A DNA stretch of 16,883 nucleotides from NCBI GenBank assembly GCA_021845555.1, contig JAJZVS010000026.1, positions 1-16,883 of the forward strand, written 5' to 3'. Position numbers and translations under genes: made by a program. The notes beneath the pieces were generated by a model, which did no database searches, had not been told where the DNA came from, and saw nothing but the letters and a program-made list of their open reading frames with translations. The stretch comes from Pseudomonadota bacterium. Its GTDB lineage: Bacteria > Pseudomonadota > Alphaproteobacteria > Acetobacterales > Acetobacteraceae. Of the stretch, positions 1 to 7,645 are shown in pieces; the stretch's first letter is position 1, and each line of letters opens with the position of its first letter.

Positions 1-120
1 GATATCCGCCACTCGGTCGGAAACCCGGCGGCCGCGCGCGTCGGACTCGGTTTCGCGGCGGAAACATCCCTGCGGGCAGGGCTGGCGCAGGTCCTGACCT
101 GGCTCGCCGGTCGCGCATGA
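1..120 (+). CDS. NAD-dependent epimerase/dehydratase family protein, C-terminal end (partial)
   Basis: The first frame of the window reads through 39 codons and stops with TGA at 118-120. The visible tail begins DIRHSVGNP and continues with LGF, a serine-leucine, and GLAQVLTWL. This resembles the C-terminus of extended short-chain dehydrogenases that act as nucleotide-sugar 4-epimerases or dehydratases, where a 'GDIRH..(A/G)D' turn is followed by 'LGF.P..SL.EGL...W'. The nucleotide-binding and catalytic parts lie outside the window, so substrate and reaction cannot be told. The stop overlaps the start of the YdcF gene as ATGA, so the two are probably one transcript and translationally coupled. 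A sugar-nucleotide role fits the neighbouring polysaccharide locus but is inferred. Confidence 0.75.
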   Translation, partial: DIRHSVGNPAAARVGLGFAAETSLRAGLAQVLTWLAGRA

Positions 121-899
121 CCCTGCACGCGATCCTGGTCACGCTGATCGTCCCGCCGCCAAATCTGATCCTGGTGGCGATCCTGGGGTTCGTCCTGCTG
201 CGGCGCTCGCCGCGCCTCGCGCGGTGGCTGCTCGGCGGCGCGCTGGCGGGCATGCTGGCGCTGTCCCTGCCGGCGGTGGCGCAGGGTCTGTTGGTGCCAC
301 TCGAATGGGGCCTGCCGCGCGCGCCGCCCCCCGGTGCGCCGCCCCAAGCGGTGGTGATCCTCAGTGCCGAGGTCGATCATGTGCGCGGCCCCGGTGAGCA
401 GGTGCGGCTCGGCCCATTGACCTTGCAGCGTCTGGTTGCCGGGGTCGCGCTGGCCCGCCGCACCGCGCTGCCGGTGCTGGTCAGCGGCGGGCGCGTCGGC
501 GGCAAGCACGTCACGCCGATCGCCGTGCTGATGGCGGACGCGATGCGTGACACGTTCGGTCTGCCGCCACGCTGGGTCGAGGCGCGCTCCAAGACGACCT
601 GGCAAAACGCCGAGTTCAGCGCCGCGATCCTTAGGCCGCAGGGCATCACCTCGGTCTGGGTCGTCACCGACGCCTGGCACGAACGCCGCGCTCTGCTCGC
701 CTTCCGCCATTTCGGCCTGACCGCCACGCCCGCCCCGGTGGAATGGGACGTTGACGCCGGCGGCTGGCTGCCCGGCGCGCGCGCGTGGACGGTCAGCTAT
801 TTCGCCTTCCACGAATGGATCGGCTGGGTCGATTACAGGCTGCGCGCCTGGCTTGCCGGCCCGCCGCCGGCGATCGCGGCCTCGAACAAGGCGGCATAG
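117..899 (+). CDS. YdcF/SanA/ElyC-like DUF218 membrane protein
   Basis: A 260-residue protein with two hydrophobic segments near the N-terminus (about residues 10-28 and 37-60), followed by a DUF218 domain from about 76 to 240. Visible family features are the strand AVVILSA (78-84), the SGG turn (123-125), the T-x-QNA segment around 161-165, VTDAWHERRA (183-192) and HEWIG near 232. DUF218 proteins are envelope proteins of poorly known biochemistry, linked in enterobacteria to peptidoglycan and lipid-carrier metabolism (ElyC, SanA). The ATG at 117 overlaps the stop of the preceding epimerase (ATGA). The 3' end overlaps the convergent glycosyltransferase gene by 67 nt, yet the C-terminal segment (WVDYRLRAWL) still looks like the family. 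A link to surface polysaccharide production is suggested only by position. Confidence 0.85.
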   Translation: MTLHAILVTLIVPPPNLILVAILGFVLLRRSPRLARWLLGGALAGMLALSLPAVAQGLLVPLEWGLPRAPPPGAPPQAVVILSAEVDHVRGPGEQVRLGPLTLQRLVAGVALARRTALPVLVSGGRVGGKHVTPIAVLMADAMRDTFGLPPRWVEARSKTTWQNAEFSAAILRPQGITSVWVVTDAWHERRALLAFRHFGLTATPAPVEWDVDAGGWLPGARAWTVSYFAFHEWIGWVDYRLRAWLAGPPPAIAASNKAA

Positions 900-1972
900 G
901 CGGCGAACATCCGCTCCTGATCGAACGCGGCTTTGGCCCGGGCGAGGTTGGCCGCGCCGATCGCGGACCAACGCCCAGGGGCGGCGAGCAGGCCGGCGAG
1001 CGCGGCCGTGAATCCGGCATCGTCGGGCGGGGCGACGAAGGGCGCGTTCTCCTGCGCCAGCATCGCGCGCACGTCGCCCACATCGGTCGCCGCCACCGGC
1101 AGCCCGGCCGCCATCGCCTCGATCAGCGACAGCGGCATCTGCTCGGTATCGGAAGAGAGCGCAAACAGATCGAAGGCGCGATAGAACGGCGCCGGCTCGG
1201 CGCTGTGGCCGGCGAAGGTCACCCGATCCGCAAGGCCGAGTTCGGCGGCAAGCTGCTCCAGCCCCGACCGCTCCGGGCCGTCGCCGACGATGACCAGACG
1301 GGCCGGGGATGTTGCCGTGACGGCGCGGAAGGCGCGCAGCAGGCGGCCCAGATTCTTCTCCGGCCGCAAGGCCGCGACGGTGCCGATCACCGGACCGGTG
1401 CCCGCGAACCCGCCGCGCAGGTCGGGATCGGGCGCAATGGCAAAGCGCGCGAGGTCGATGCCGTTCGGCAGGTAGCGCACGCGCGCGGGGGGCAGACGCC
1501 AGATCTCCGTGGCGATGCGTTCCAGCGTCCGGGAGGGGACCACCACGGTGCTCGCGCGCAGCACCACCCGGCGGGTCAGCGCCCGGCGGGGCAGTTGGCG
1601 GTCCCGTTCCTCCGGCCCGAAGCCGTCCTCGATATGGATGTGTGGCACGAGGCGCGGGACATTGGCCATCGCCCACTCGATCGAGCCCCAGTTGCAGGTC
1701 AGCAGCAGATCGGGGCGCAGGTCCCGCAGCACGGCGCGAAAGCTCCGGCGATTGGCGAGCGTCGCGCCCTTGCGGATCGCCACCGTCGGAAACGCGACAT
1801 CGAGGTCCGGCGCCAGCAGGCCTGCGGCCGCGGTGTTGCCGTCCATTGCCACGATCCGGTGGCGGTACCGCCCGGCGAACCGGTTCGCCAGCGCGACGAA
1901 GCGCCGCTGCGGTCCGCCGACGGCAAAGGTCGCATAGACGCTCAGCAGCAGCGGCGCCTGGCGGGGAGCCAT
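833..1972 (-). CDS. GT4-type glycosyltransferase
   Basis: A 379-residue GT-B fold glycosyltransferase of family GT4. The N-terminal lobe has the GGPQRR acceptor-side turn (19-24). The C-terminal Glycos_transf_1 domain has YLPNGID (167-173), R-P-E-K-N (203-207), the VIVGDGP strand (227-233) and the EX7E pair Glu277/Glu285 within EQMPLSLIEAM. These retaining enzymes move a sugar from a nucleotide donor to the growing lipid-linked oligosaccharide on the cytoplasmic face of the membrane. Upstream in-frame codons exist to 2431, but they overlap the epimerase gene; the ATG at 1972 is preceded by AGGGG at 7-nt spacing and lies 10 nt after that gene's stop. It is the last gene of the operon. Donor and acceptor sugars are unknown. 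The end overlaps the YdcF gene tail to tail. Confidence 0.9.
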   Translation of the reverse strand: MAPRQAPLLLSVYATFAVGGPQRRFVALANRFAGRYRHRIVAMDGNTAAAGLLAPDLDVAFPTVAIRKGATLANRRSFRAVLRDLRPDLLLTCNWGSIEWAMANVPRLVPHIHIEDGFGPEERDRQLPRRALTRRVVLRASTVVVPSRTLERIATEIWRLPPARVRYLPNGIDLARFAIAPDPDLRGGFAGTGPVIGTVAALRPEKNLGRLLRAFRAVTATSPARLVIVGDGPERSGLEQLAAELGLADRVTFAGHSAEPAPFYRAFDLFALSSDTEQMPLSLIEAMAAGLPVAATDVGDVRAMLAQENAPFVAPPDDAGFTAALAGLLAAPGRWSAIGAANLARAKAAFDQERMFAAYAALFEAAIAGGGPASQARSL

Positions 1973-1982
1973 CCGGCGTCCC

Positions 1983-4109
1983 CTACCCGGCCTGCACCGC
2001 GATGGCACGGGCGTGGAACACCGCCGGGTCGGCCACCGGCTGCCAGCCGAGGTCGCGCTTGGCGTCCGCGCAGTCGAACGTCGCCGCCATCCCGCGCGAG
2101 CGCAGGTCGCGCAGCGACGGCACCGGCACCGCGCGTCCGCCGGCCCGCTTGATCGCCCATTTACCCAATTCGAGCAGCCAGATCTTCTCCGCGGTCTGCG
2201 GATGGAAGCGCAGATCGCGCCCGAGGGTCCGGCCGAGCGCGGCCAGATAGGCCCGCGCGTTCGGTCGCACGTCGCCCGCCAGATTGTAGCAGCGCCCGTC
2301 GATGCCCTGCGCCTCCGCCGCCCCCAGAATGGCGGTCGCGACATCCTCGGCCAGCACGAAGGGCAGCGGGTTGCGCCCGGCGTTCCAGCCCAGGCAGTGC
2401 TGATCGTTGTTGAACAGGCCGAGCCCGCCATGGAACGGCGGCCCGCCCTCCCCCACCACCACGCCGGGGCGAAGGATCACCACCGGCAGGCCCTCCCGCG
2501 CATGCATGTCCAGCAGCAGACGGTCGCAGATCGCCTTGGCGCGGGCGTAGTCGGCGCGGCGATCGGCCAGCGGATCGGCGGGCGTCGCGCCGGTCACCGG
2601 TTCCGCCTGCTTGCCGAGATAGAGCGCGGCGATCGAACCGACATGGATCAACCGGCGCGTATGCGCTGCCAGACAGGCCCGCGCCACCGTCTCCGCCCCG
2701 CCGACCATGGCGTCGCGAATCTGCTCCCAGGAACTGCCGCCGCCGCCATGGGCGAGATTGACCACCACCGGAACCCCCGCGATGGCCCGCGCCACCGCCT
2801 CCGGATCGCGGATGTCGCCGCGGTGCAGGGTGACCCGAGGATCGTGAAACGCCGCGGGCAGACCGCGCAGGCTGCGCGCCATCACCGCGACACGCATCCC
2901 CCGGTCCAGGCAGGCACGGAGCAGATGCGCCCCGATGAAGCCGGTACCGCCGAGCAGCGCGATGTCGGGCGGCGGCGCCGCCGGGTCGGCCGCGGTGGCG
3001 GGCTTTTCTTCGGCCTGCGTCCCGTGCGCGGCGGCTCCCGTCCGGTCCACCGCGGGGAAGCCGCTGTCGGCCAGCCGCTCGCAGGCCGCCACCAGCATCG
3101 CCCCGAACGTCCCATCCAGCGCCGGCGCGGCCCCGAGATCGAGCGCCTGGTGGAACGCGGCAATGCTCGCGCGCATGCTGGCCTGGAAAGGATCGCCGCC
3201 GCCGAGCCGTAGCTGTCCCAGGGCGTAGCCGGTGACATTGCGCGCCCCTTCGCCCAGCAACCGCATGGCGACCCGGGCGCCGGCGAGCGGCGCGTCGATC
3301 GCGTCCATCCACCGGCCGCGGCGCCAGGCATAGGCGCGGTTGGCAAGAATATCGGCCACCGCCACCCCGTCGTCGCAGACCACGCGCAGTTGCCAGAACG
3401 GGGTAGCCTGGCCCACCGCGAAGCGGAGCGCCGCCGGCAGGCGTTCGCAGGCCAGGATCGCGTCCAGCGTGGGATAGACCGCCTGGCCCGGGCCGATCGG
3501 CACGGCCGGTCCGGCCAGGGCGCGCACCTCGGCGATCGGTCCGGCCAGGGCGGCGATCTGCGACAGCGGGTGAACCGCCTGTTCCAGCAGCAGATTGACC
3601 GGGCGGCCGAACATCCAGTGCCCGAACTGCCGCGCCGCCATCTGCCGCAGCGGCACGTTATACAGGCAGTCGATATGGGTGGGGCGGCCCAGGCTGCCGC
3701 CCTCGATCAGCGCGCGCAGGCGCAGGAAGGCGGGGTGGTGCACGAAATTCTGGTTCACCCCGAGCGTCGCACCCCCCGACGCCGCCGCAGCCACCAGCGC
3801 CGCTGCCCCGGCTGCGTCCGCGGCGAGCGGCTTTTCCAGCAGGACCGGCTTGCCGGCGGCGAGCAACGGCACGGCCACGTCGCGGTGCAGATCCGGCGGC
3901 ACCAGGACATGCGCGGCATCGAAGGCGTCGGCGGCAAGCGCCGCCTCGACCGAGGCAAACACCTGGGCGCCGAACGGGGTGGCCAGCGCGCGCGCCGGCG
4001 CCGCGGCCGGATCGATCACCGCCGCTAGCCGGACCCCCGGCACGCCGCACAGCGCATCCGCATGCGCGCGCGAGATGAAGCCCGCGCCTACCAGAGCCAC
4101 CCGTCGCAC
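1983..4109 (-). CDS. Fused Gfo/Idh/MocA oxidoreductase and NAD-dependent epimerase/dehydratase
   Basis: A 708-residue protein made of two Rossmann enzymes. Residues 1-350 are a Gfo/Idh/MocA oxidoreductase: GAGFIS (8-13) binds the nucleotide, EKPLA (92-96) is the family signature, and His180 sits in EQAVHPLSQ where the catalytic histidine is expected. A Pro/Ala-rich linker (about 355-381) follows. Residues 383-708 are an extended SDR: GGTGFIG (387-393), Ser492 in HVGSIAAL and the YARAK pair Tyr521/Lys525 complete the catalytic set. Both halves look intact, so the protein probably performs two steps on a sugar nucleotide or intermediate for this polysaccharide; the substrate is unknown. I chose the GTG at 4109 because AAGGGG lies 6 nt before it and the glycine-rich loop follows at once. 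The open frame continues to 5501 but that part is antisense-frame noise over the exosortase gene. It starts 44 nt after the exosortase stop. Confidence 0.88.
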   Translation of the reverse strand: MRRVALVGAGFISRAHADALCGVPGVRLAAVIDPAAAPARALATPFGAQVFASVEAALAADAFDAAHVLVPPDLHRDVAVPLLAAGKPVLLEKPLAADAAGAAALVAAAASGGATLGVNQNFVHHPAFLRLRALIEGGSLGRPTHIDCLYNVPLRQMAARQFGHWMFGRPVNLLLEQAVHPLSQIAALAGPIAEVRALAGPAVPIGPGQAVYPTLDAILACERLPAALRFAVGQATPFWQLRVVCDDGVAVADILANRAYAWRRGRWMDAIDAPLAGARVAMRLLGEGARNVTGYALGQLRLGGGDPFQASMRASIAAFHQALDLGAAPALDGTFGAMLVAACERLADSGFPAVDRTGAAAHGTQAEEKPATAADPAAPPPDIALLGGTGFIGAHLLRACLDRGMRVAVMARSLRGLPAAFHDPRVTLHRGDIRDPEAVARAIAGVPVVVNLAHGGGGSSWEQIRDAMVGGAETVARACLAAHTRRLIHVGSIAALYLGKQAEPVTGATPADPLADRRADYARAKAICDRLLLDMHAREGLPVVILRPGVVVGEGGPPFHGGLGLFNNDQHCLGWNAGRNPLPFVLAEDVATAILGAAEAQGIDGRCYNLAGDVRPNARAYLAALGRTLGRDLRFHPQTAEKIWLLELGKWAIKRAGGRAVPVPSLRDLRSRGMAATFDCADAKRDLGWQPVADPAVFHARAIAVQAG

Positions 4110-4153
4110 GTCGTTCCCCTTGTTCGGTTTCGCGGTCCCGCCCGGCGCCGGCG

Positions 4154-5701
4154 TCAGCGCCCGCCGGCCGACAGCCGCGCCAGTTCCGCCTTGAGGTCCG
4201 GCTGTCCCACCAGATAGGCGGCGATAGCGGTCAGCGCGCGCTGGCGCCCCTCGGGGCCCATGGCCGAGGGATCCGGATCGGCGGCAACCGCGACCAGCAC
4301 GGGCGCCGTCCCGCCGCCGAACAGGCTGGCGATCCCCTGCCGCAGCCGGGTCCGAAGATCGGGCGCGCGGGCACCGCCATCGACCCACAGCAGGAAGGCG
4401 GTGGTATGGGTCGGCTCGGAGGTCTCGATCACCCGCCAGCGCAGCCCGCCGGCGGACATCGCGCTCCGCACCACGTCCTCGGCCCCGAGCCGGCCCGACA
4501 GGCGCCGTTCCTCCAGCAGCATCGGTGCGGGATCGCTGCGCGGCGAGAACCGCTCCACCACGACGCGCACCCCGAGCTGCTCGCCATGCGCCGGGCAGAC
4601 GAAGCGCTGCACGGCCATGCGCGCGGCGCCGATGCCTGGCGCCACGCTCGCCGGACCGGCCGCCTGGCAGGCTCCGGCCGGCAGCGGCGGCGGCGCAACC
4701 GACAGATCGGCGGCGGCGGCGCGGTCGAACCCCCAGGCGCTGAGCGGGCCCAGCGCCGCGATCACGCCCACCGCCAGCATCGCCGCGATCGGCCGCCCCG
4801 GCGGGCGGCGCGGCGGGTTTGGCGGCGCGGCGGGCGGCGCCCAGCCGGCCAGGTCCTCGCGGAACGGCAGCCCGAGCAGGACCAGGAGCAGGATCACGAT
4901 CGAGAAGAAGATCCAGCCATACAACACATGATCCGTGGCCGCCGCCTTGGCGCTGCCGAGGTAGTGCCCGAGCGCCACGATGCCGAGCGCGCGGAACCCG
5001 TTGGCAATGATCGGCACCACGACCGACACGCCCATGAAGATCCCCCGCCGCAGCGGGGACCGGTACATCAGCAGCGCATAAAGACAGCCGAACGCCACCG
5101 CCGCGATCAGGAACCGCAAGCCGGCGCAGGCCTGGGCGACATAGAACGCGCCCTCGGGGATCTGGATCAGGTGGGAGTCGATGTAGTTCGGAATGCCGAT
5201 CAGGTTGAGGCCGATGCCGACGAAGTCGGTCGTGAAGTTTTGCAGCGCCGGGGTGACGAAAGCCCCGAACGGCACCAGGAAATAGAGATAGAGCAGCGGC
5301 CCGAGCAGCAGCCGGTACACCGGCCAGCCCAGCACGCCGACCAGCAGCAGCTGCAACAGCGTCATCGCCATCAGCTGCCGCCCCTCCATGATCCCGAGCC
5401 GGTCGGCAAGCAGCCAGACGACCGCCACCGGGATCGCCGCCAGCGCCACCATCGGCATCGGCCGCGCCACCGCGCCGGCCAGCCGGGCGCGCCGGTCCCA
5501 CAGCAGCCAGGCGACGATCGGCAGGATCAGGAAGCCGTGGTTGTAGGCGGTCGACTCGATCCAGACATGCACTGCGGCCGCCGCCTCGGCATGGAACAGC
5601 AACGCGAACAGCGCGAGGCCCGCCGCCAGCGGCAGCACCGCGGGACGCAGCCCAGCCCAGGTATCGGCACGGGGGGAAACGGCGAGGCTTTCGGTCGTCA
5701 T
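4154..5701 (-). CDS. xrtA: Exosortase A fused to EpsI domain
   Basis: A 515-residue integral membrane protein. Residues 15-280 form the multi-pass exosortase/EpsH domain with Cys192 in AQACAGLRF, Arg237 in NGFRALGI and His258 in DHVLYGWIFF, the expected Cys/Arg/His active-site set. The DHVLYGW form is typical of the XrtA subfamily. A Pro-rich stretch (289-303) leads to another membrane helix (304-322) and a soluble, probably periplasmic EpsI domain to the C-terminus. XrtA is thought to cleave PEP-CTERM sorting signals at the inner membrane and is found with this class of EPS locus. The ATG at 5701 has AGGAG about 9 nt upstream; a GTG at 5737 in the same frame would add 12 residues and overlap the FemAB gene. 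The FemAB stop is 22 nt upstream. No substrate protein is nearby. Confidence 0.95.
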   Translation of the reverse strand: MTTESLAVSPRADTWAGLRPAVLPLAAGLALFALLFHAEAAAAVHVWIESTAYNHGFLILPIVAWLLWDRRARLAGAVARPMPMVALAAIPVAVVWLLADRLGIMEGRQLMAMTLLQLLLVGVLGWPVYRLLLGPLLYLYFLVPFGAFVTPALQNFTTDFVGIGLNLIGIPNYIDSHLIQIPEGAFYVAQACAGLRFLIAAVAFGCLYALLMYRSPLRRGIFMGVSVVVPIIANGFRALGIVALGHYLGSAKAAATDHVLYGWIFFSIVILLLVLLGLPFREDLAGWAPPAAPPNPPRRPPGRPIAAMLAVGVIAALGPLSAWGFDRAAAADLSVAPPPLPAGACQAAGPASVAPGIGAARMAVQRFVCPAHGEQLGVRVVVERFSPRSDPAPMLLEERRLSGRLGAEDVVRSAMSAGGLRWRVIETSEPTHTTAFLLWVDGGARAPDLRTRLRQGIASLFGGGTAPVLVAVAADPDPSAMGPEGRQRALTAIAAYLVGQPDLKAELARLSAGGR

Positions 5702-5723
5702 AGCGCCTTGCTCCTGCGGCCGG

Positions 5724-6761
5724 TCATCCGAGCCCACGCACGATCGGCGGGCCGAGCAGCCTGGCGAGCGGCAGCGGCATCCGCTTCCAGGCCGCGATAA
5801 AGAGCCGGAATTTCGGGTTAAGCGGGTTCAGTTCCGGCACCTCGGCACCAGGGGCGAGCAGGAAACGGTAGTGCAAGGGGGTCGGCTCGAACCCCCAGTT
5901 GCGCTTGAAGGCGAAGGAGCCGGTGCCTTCCTTGCTGCGGCCGAAATCGAACAGCCGGCAGCCACGGGCGGCGGCCCGGCGCATCACCTCCCAGTACATG
6001 AAGTCGTTCCCCGCACGCTGCCGGGCCTCCGCCGTCCCGCCGCCGTAATAGGGCAAAACCTCGTCGCGGAAGTAGAAATTCAGCACCGAGGCGATCGCCT
6101 TCTCGCCGTCCAGCACGGTGACCACGTCGCAGTCCTCGCCGAAGACCTCGGCCAGCAACCGGAAATAGCGCGGGGCGAACACCGGGGTGCCGAGGTTGCG
6201 CACGCTCTCGGCGTAGATGCGGTGCACCCGGGCGGTATCGCGATCGACTACGGAGGTGAGACCGCGGTCGATCCCCTTGCGCACCATCGCCCGCTGCTTG
6301 CGCGGGATCGCCTTCAGGTTGGCGGCATCGTCCCCGGCGATCGGTTTGCGGAAGGTGACATAGAGGCCGGGGCGCTGCGTCCAGCCGGGCAAGTCCGGCG
6401 CCGCGTCGCGGGTGCGGAATTCGAGCGCGCGCACCCCCGTCTCCGCCCGCAAGGCGGCGGCATGCGCGGTCAGCGCCGCCGCCGTCTCGGCATCGGCCGC
6501 CAGGGGGCCGCCATAGACGCAGAACGGCACGGAGATCAGCGAATCGCCGAACAGCAGCGTCTTCACCCGCGCGAGCGGCAGCACGCCGGTGATCGCCCCA
6601 TCGCGCTCGGCAAAAACGTAGTGGGTCTTATGGGCGAAACCCGCCTCGATCACGCGCTGCCAGCCGGCGCGGTGGAAGAAGGTGCCATCCGGATGAGCGG
6701 TCACGAACCGGTCCCAGGCCGCGGCGGCGGCCGGGACGAGCGGACGCAGCAGGAGGCTCAT
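5724..6761 (-). CDS. FemAB family XrtA/PEP-CTERM system-associated protein
   Basis: A 345-residue member of the FemAB/GNAT-like acyltransferase group found in XrtA polysaccharide loci. Recognisable parts are TFFHRAGW (27-34), SVPFCVYGG (77-85), the basic helix KAIPRKQRAMVRKG (150-163), NDFMYWEVMRRA (252-263) and FDFGRSKEGTGSFAFKRNWG (271-290), the last being the C-terminal GNAT-like signature. FemAB relatives use aminoacyl-tRNA to add amino acids to peptidoglycan; in this subfamily the acceptor is not established, and modification of the polysaccharide or envelope is only inferred. The start ATG at 6761 overlaps the deacetylase stop as ATGA, so translation is likely coupled. The open frame extends upstream to 7088, but only across the deacetylase gene in another frame. 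Confidence 0.93.
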   Translation of the reverse strand: MSLLLRPLVPAAAAAWDRFVTAHPDGTFFHRAGWQRVIEAGFAHKTHYVFAERDGAITGVLPLARVKTLLFGDSLISVPFCVYGGPLAADAETAAALTAHAAALRAETGVRALEFRTRDAAPDLPGWTQRPGLYVTFRKPIAGDDAANLKAIPRKQRAMVRKGIDRGLTSVVDRDTARVHRIYAESVRNLGTPVFAPRYFRLLAEVFGEDCDVVTVLDGEKAIASVLNFYFRDEVLPYYGGGTAEARQRAGNDFMYWEVMRRAAARGCRLFDFGRSKEGTGSFAFKRNWGFEPTPLHYRFLLAPGAEVPELNPLNPKFRLFIAAWKRMPLPLARLLGPPIVRGLG

Positions 6762-7645
6762 GCCGCGGCCGGCGCCAACAGCGAGGCGAACACCTGATCC
6801 ATCCGGCCCCAGGAAAAATCGGCCAGCAGCCGGTCGAGCCGTCCGCCCATCCGCGCGAGGTTGGTGTAGTGGCGAAAGCGCGACTTGCGGTCGGCACCGG
6901 CGATCCGTGGCTGGTCGGGATCGACTTCCCACGGGTGAAAATAGAAGATGCCGGGGCGGGATTCGTGGCGGTTCACCCAGGCGAGGCCGGCATGGAACGC
7001 GGGGTACGGCAGCAGGCGGAAGAACCCGCCGCCCGAGCAGGGCAGGTTGCGGCCGAAAACGCGCACCGTGGTCATCGGGATTTCCCACAGCATCACGTGG
7101 TCCGGGCGGAACGGAACCCGCGGCGCGTCGGGCATGCCATACAGATCATGGCGGATCGGGTTGACGCTGGAACTGTAGCGATACCCCTCGGCCTCCAGCG
7201 CGGCGAAGGCCCAGGGATTGCGCGCGCCGATGGAGAACGTCGCGGCGCGGTAGCCGGCGACCGGGACGCCGCCGATGTCTTCCAGCAGCCGGCGAGTGCG
7301 GCCGATGTCGGCGCGGAAGCTTGCCGGATCCTGCGCATCGGCGCGGGTGTGGTCGTAGCCGTGACTGGCGAGTTCGTGGCCGGCGGCGACGATGCGGCGG
7401 ATCAGCGCCGGATGGCGCTCGGCGATCCAGCCCAGGGTGAAGAACGTCCCGGTCACGCCGGCGGCGGCGAAATGCGCCAGCACGCGCTCGACATTCGCCT
7501 CCACCCGCGGGGGGATGGCGTCCCAGCTGGCGCGCGGAATGCAGCCGGTGAAGGTCTGGACCTGGAAGTAATCCTCGACATCGACGGTCATCGCATTGCG
7601 GATCGGCGCGGGCCGGGCCGGCAGCGGACCGTCGGGCCCGGTCAT
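6758..7645 (-). CDS. XrtA-associated polysaccharide deacetylase (NodB homology, DUF3473)
   Basis: A 295-residue carbohydrate esterase 4-like enzyme expected to remove N- or O-acetyl groups from the polysaccharide. The metal and catalytic residues are visible: TVDVEDYF with Asp22 and Asp25, SHGYDH with His95 and His99, and YRAATFSI in the following motif. The C-terminal part (FHPWEVDPDQPR and beyond) matches the DUF3473 extension seen in XrtA-locus deacetylases. No signal peptide is seen, so it is probably cytoplasmic or membrane-associated. The ATG at 7645 overlaps the ATPase stop (ATGA) and the 3' end overlaps the FemAB start (ATGA). An internal ATG at residue 19, just before TVDVEDYF, is an alternative start. 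Confidence 0.94.
   Translation of the reverse strand: MTGPDGPLPARPAPIRNAMTVDVEDYFQVQTFTGCIPRASWDAIPPRVEANVERVLAHFAAAGVTGTFFTLGWIAERHPALIRRIVAAGHELASHGYDHTRADAQDPASFRADIGRTRRLLEDIGGVPVAGYRAATFSIGARNPWAFAALEAEGYRYSSSVNPIRHDLYGMPDAPRVPFRPDHVMLWEIPMTTVRVFGRNLPCSGGGFFRLLPYPAFHAGLAWVNRHESRPGIFYFHPWEVDPDQPRIAGADRKSRFRHYTNLARMGGRLDRLLADFSWGRMDQVFASLLAPAAA

Noticed and set aside
785..2152. A 455-codon plus-strand frame opposite the GT4 gene
   Set aside because: It begins inside the YdcF gene and has only Arg/Gly/His-rich sequence; the GT4 motifs on the other strand are decisive.
3508..3552. A 15-bp direct repeat (GGTCCGGCCAGGGCG) at 3508 and 3538
   Set aside because: It lies inside the coding sequence and reflects a repeated Ala-Leu-Ala-Gly-Pro stretch; no regulatory meaning is apparent.
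4110..5501. Upstream extension of the oxidoreductase-epimerase frame to about 1170 residues
   Set aside because: The added part is an out-of-frame reading of the exosortase gene; the GTG at 4109 has a ribosome site and starts the Rossmann fold.
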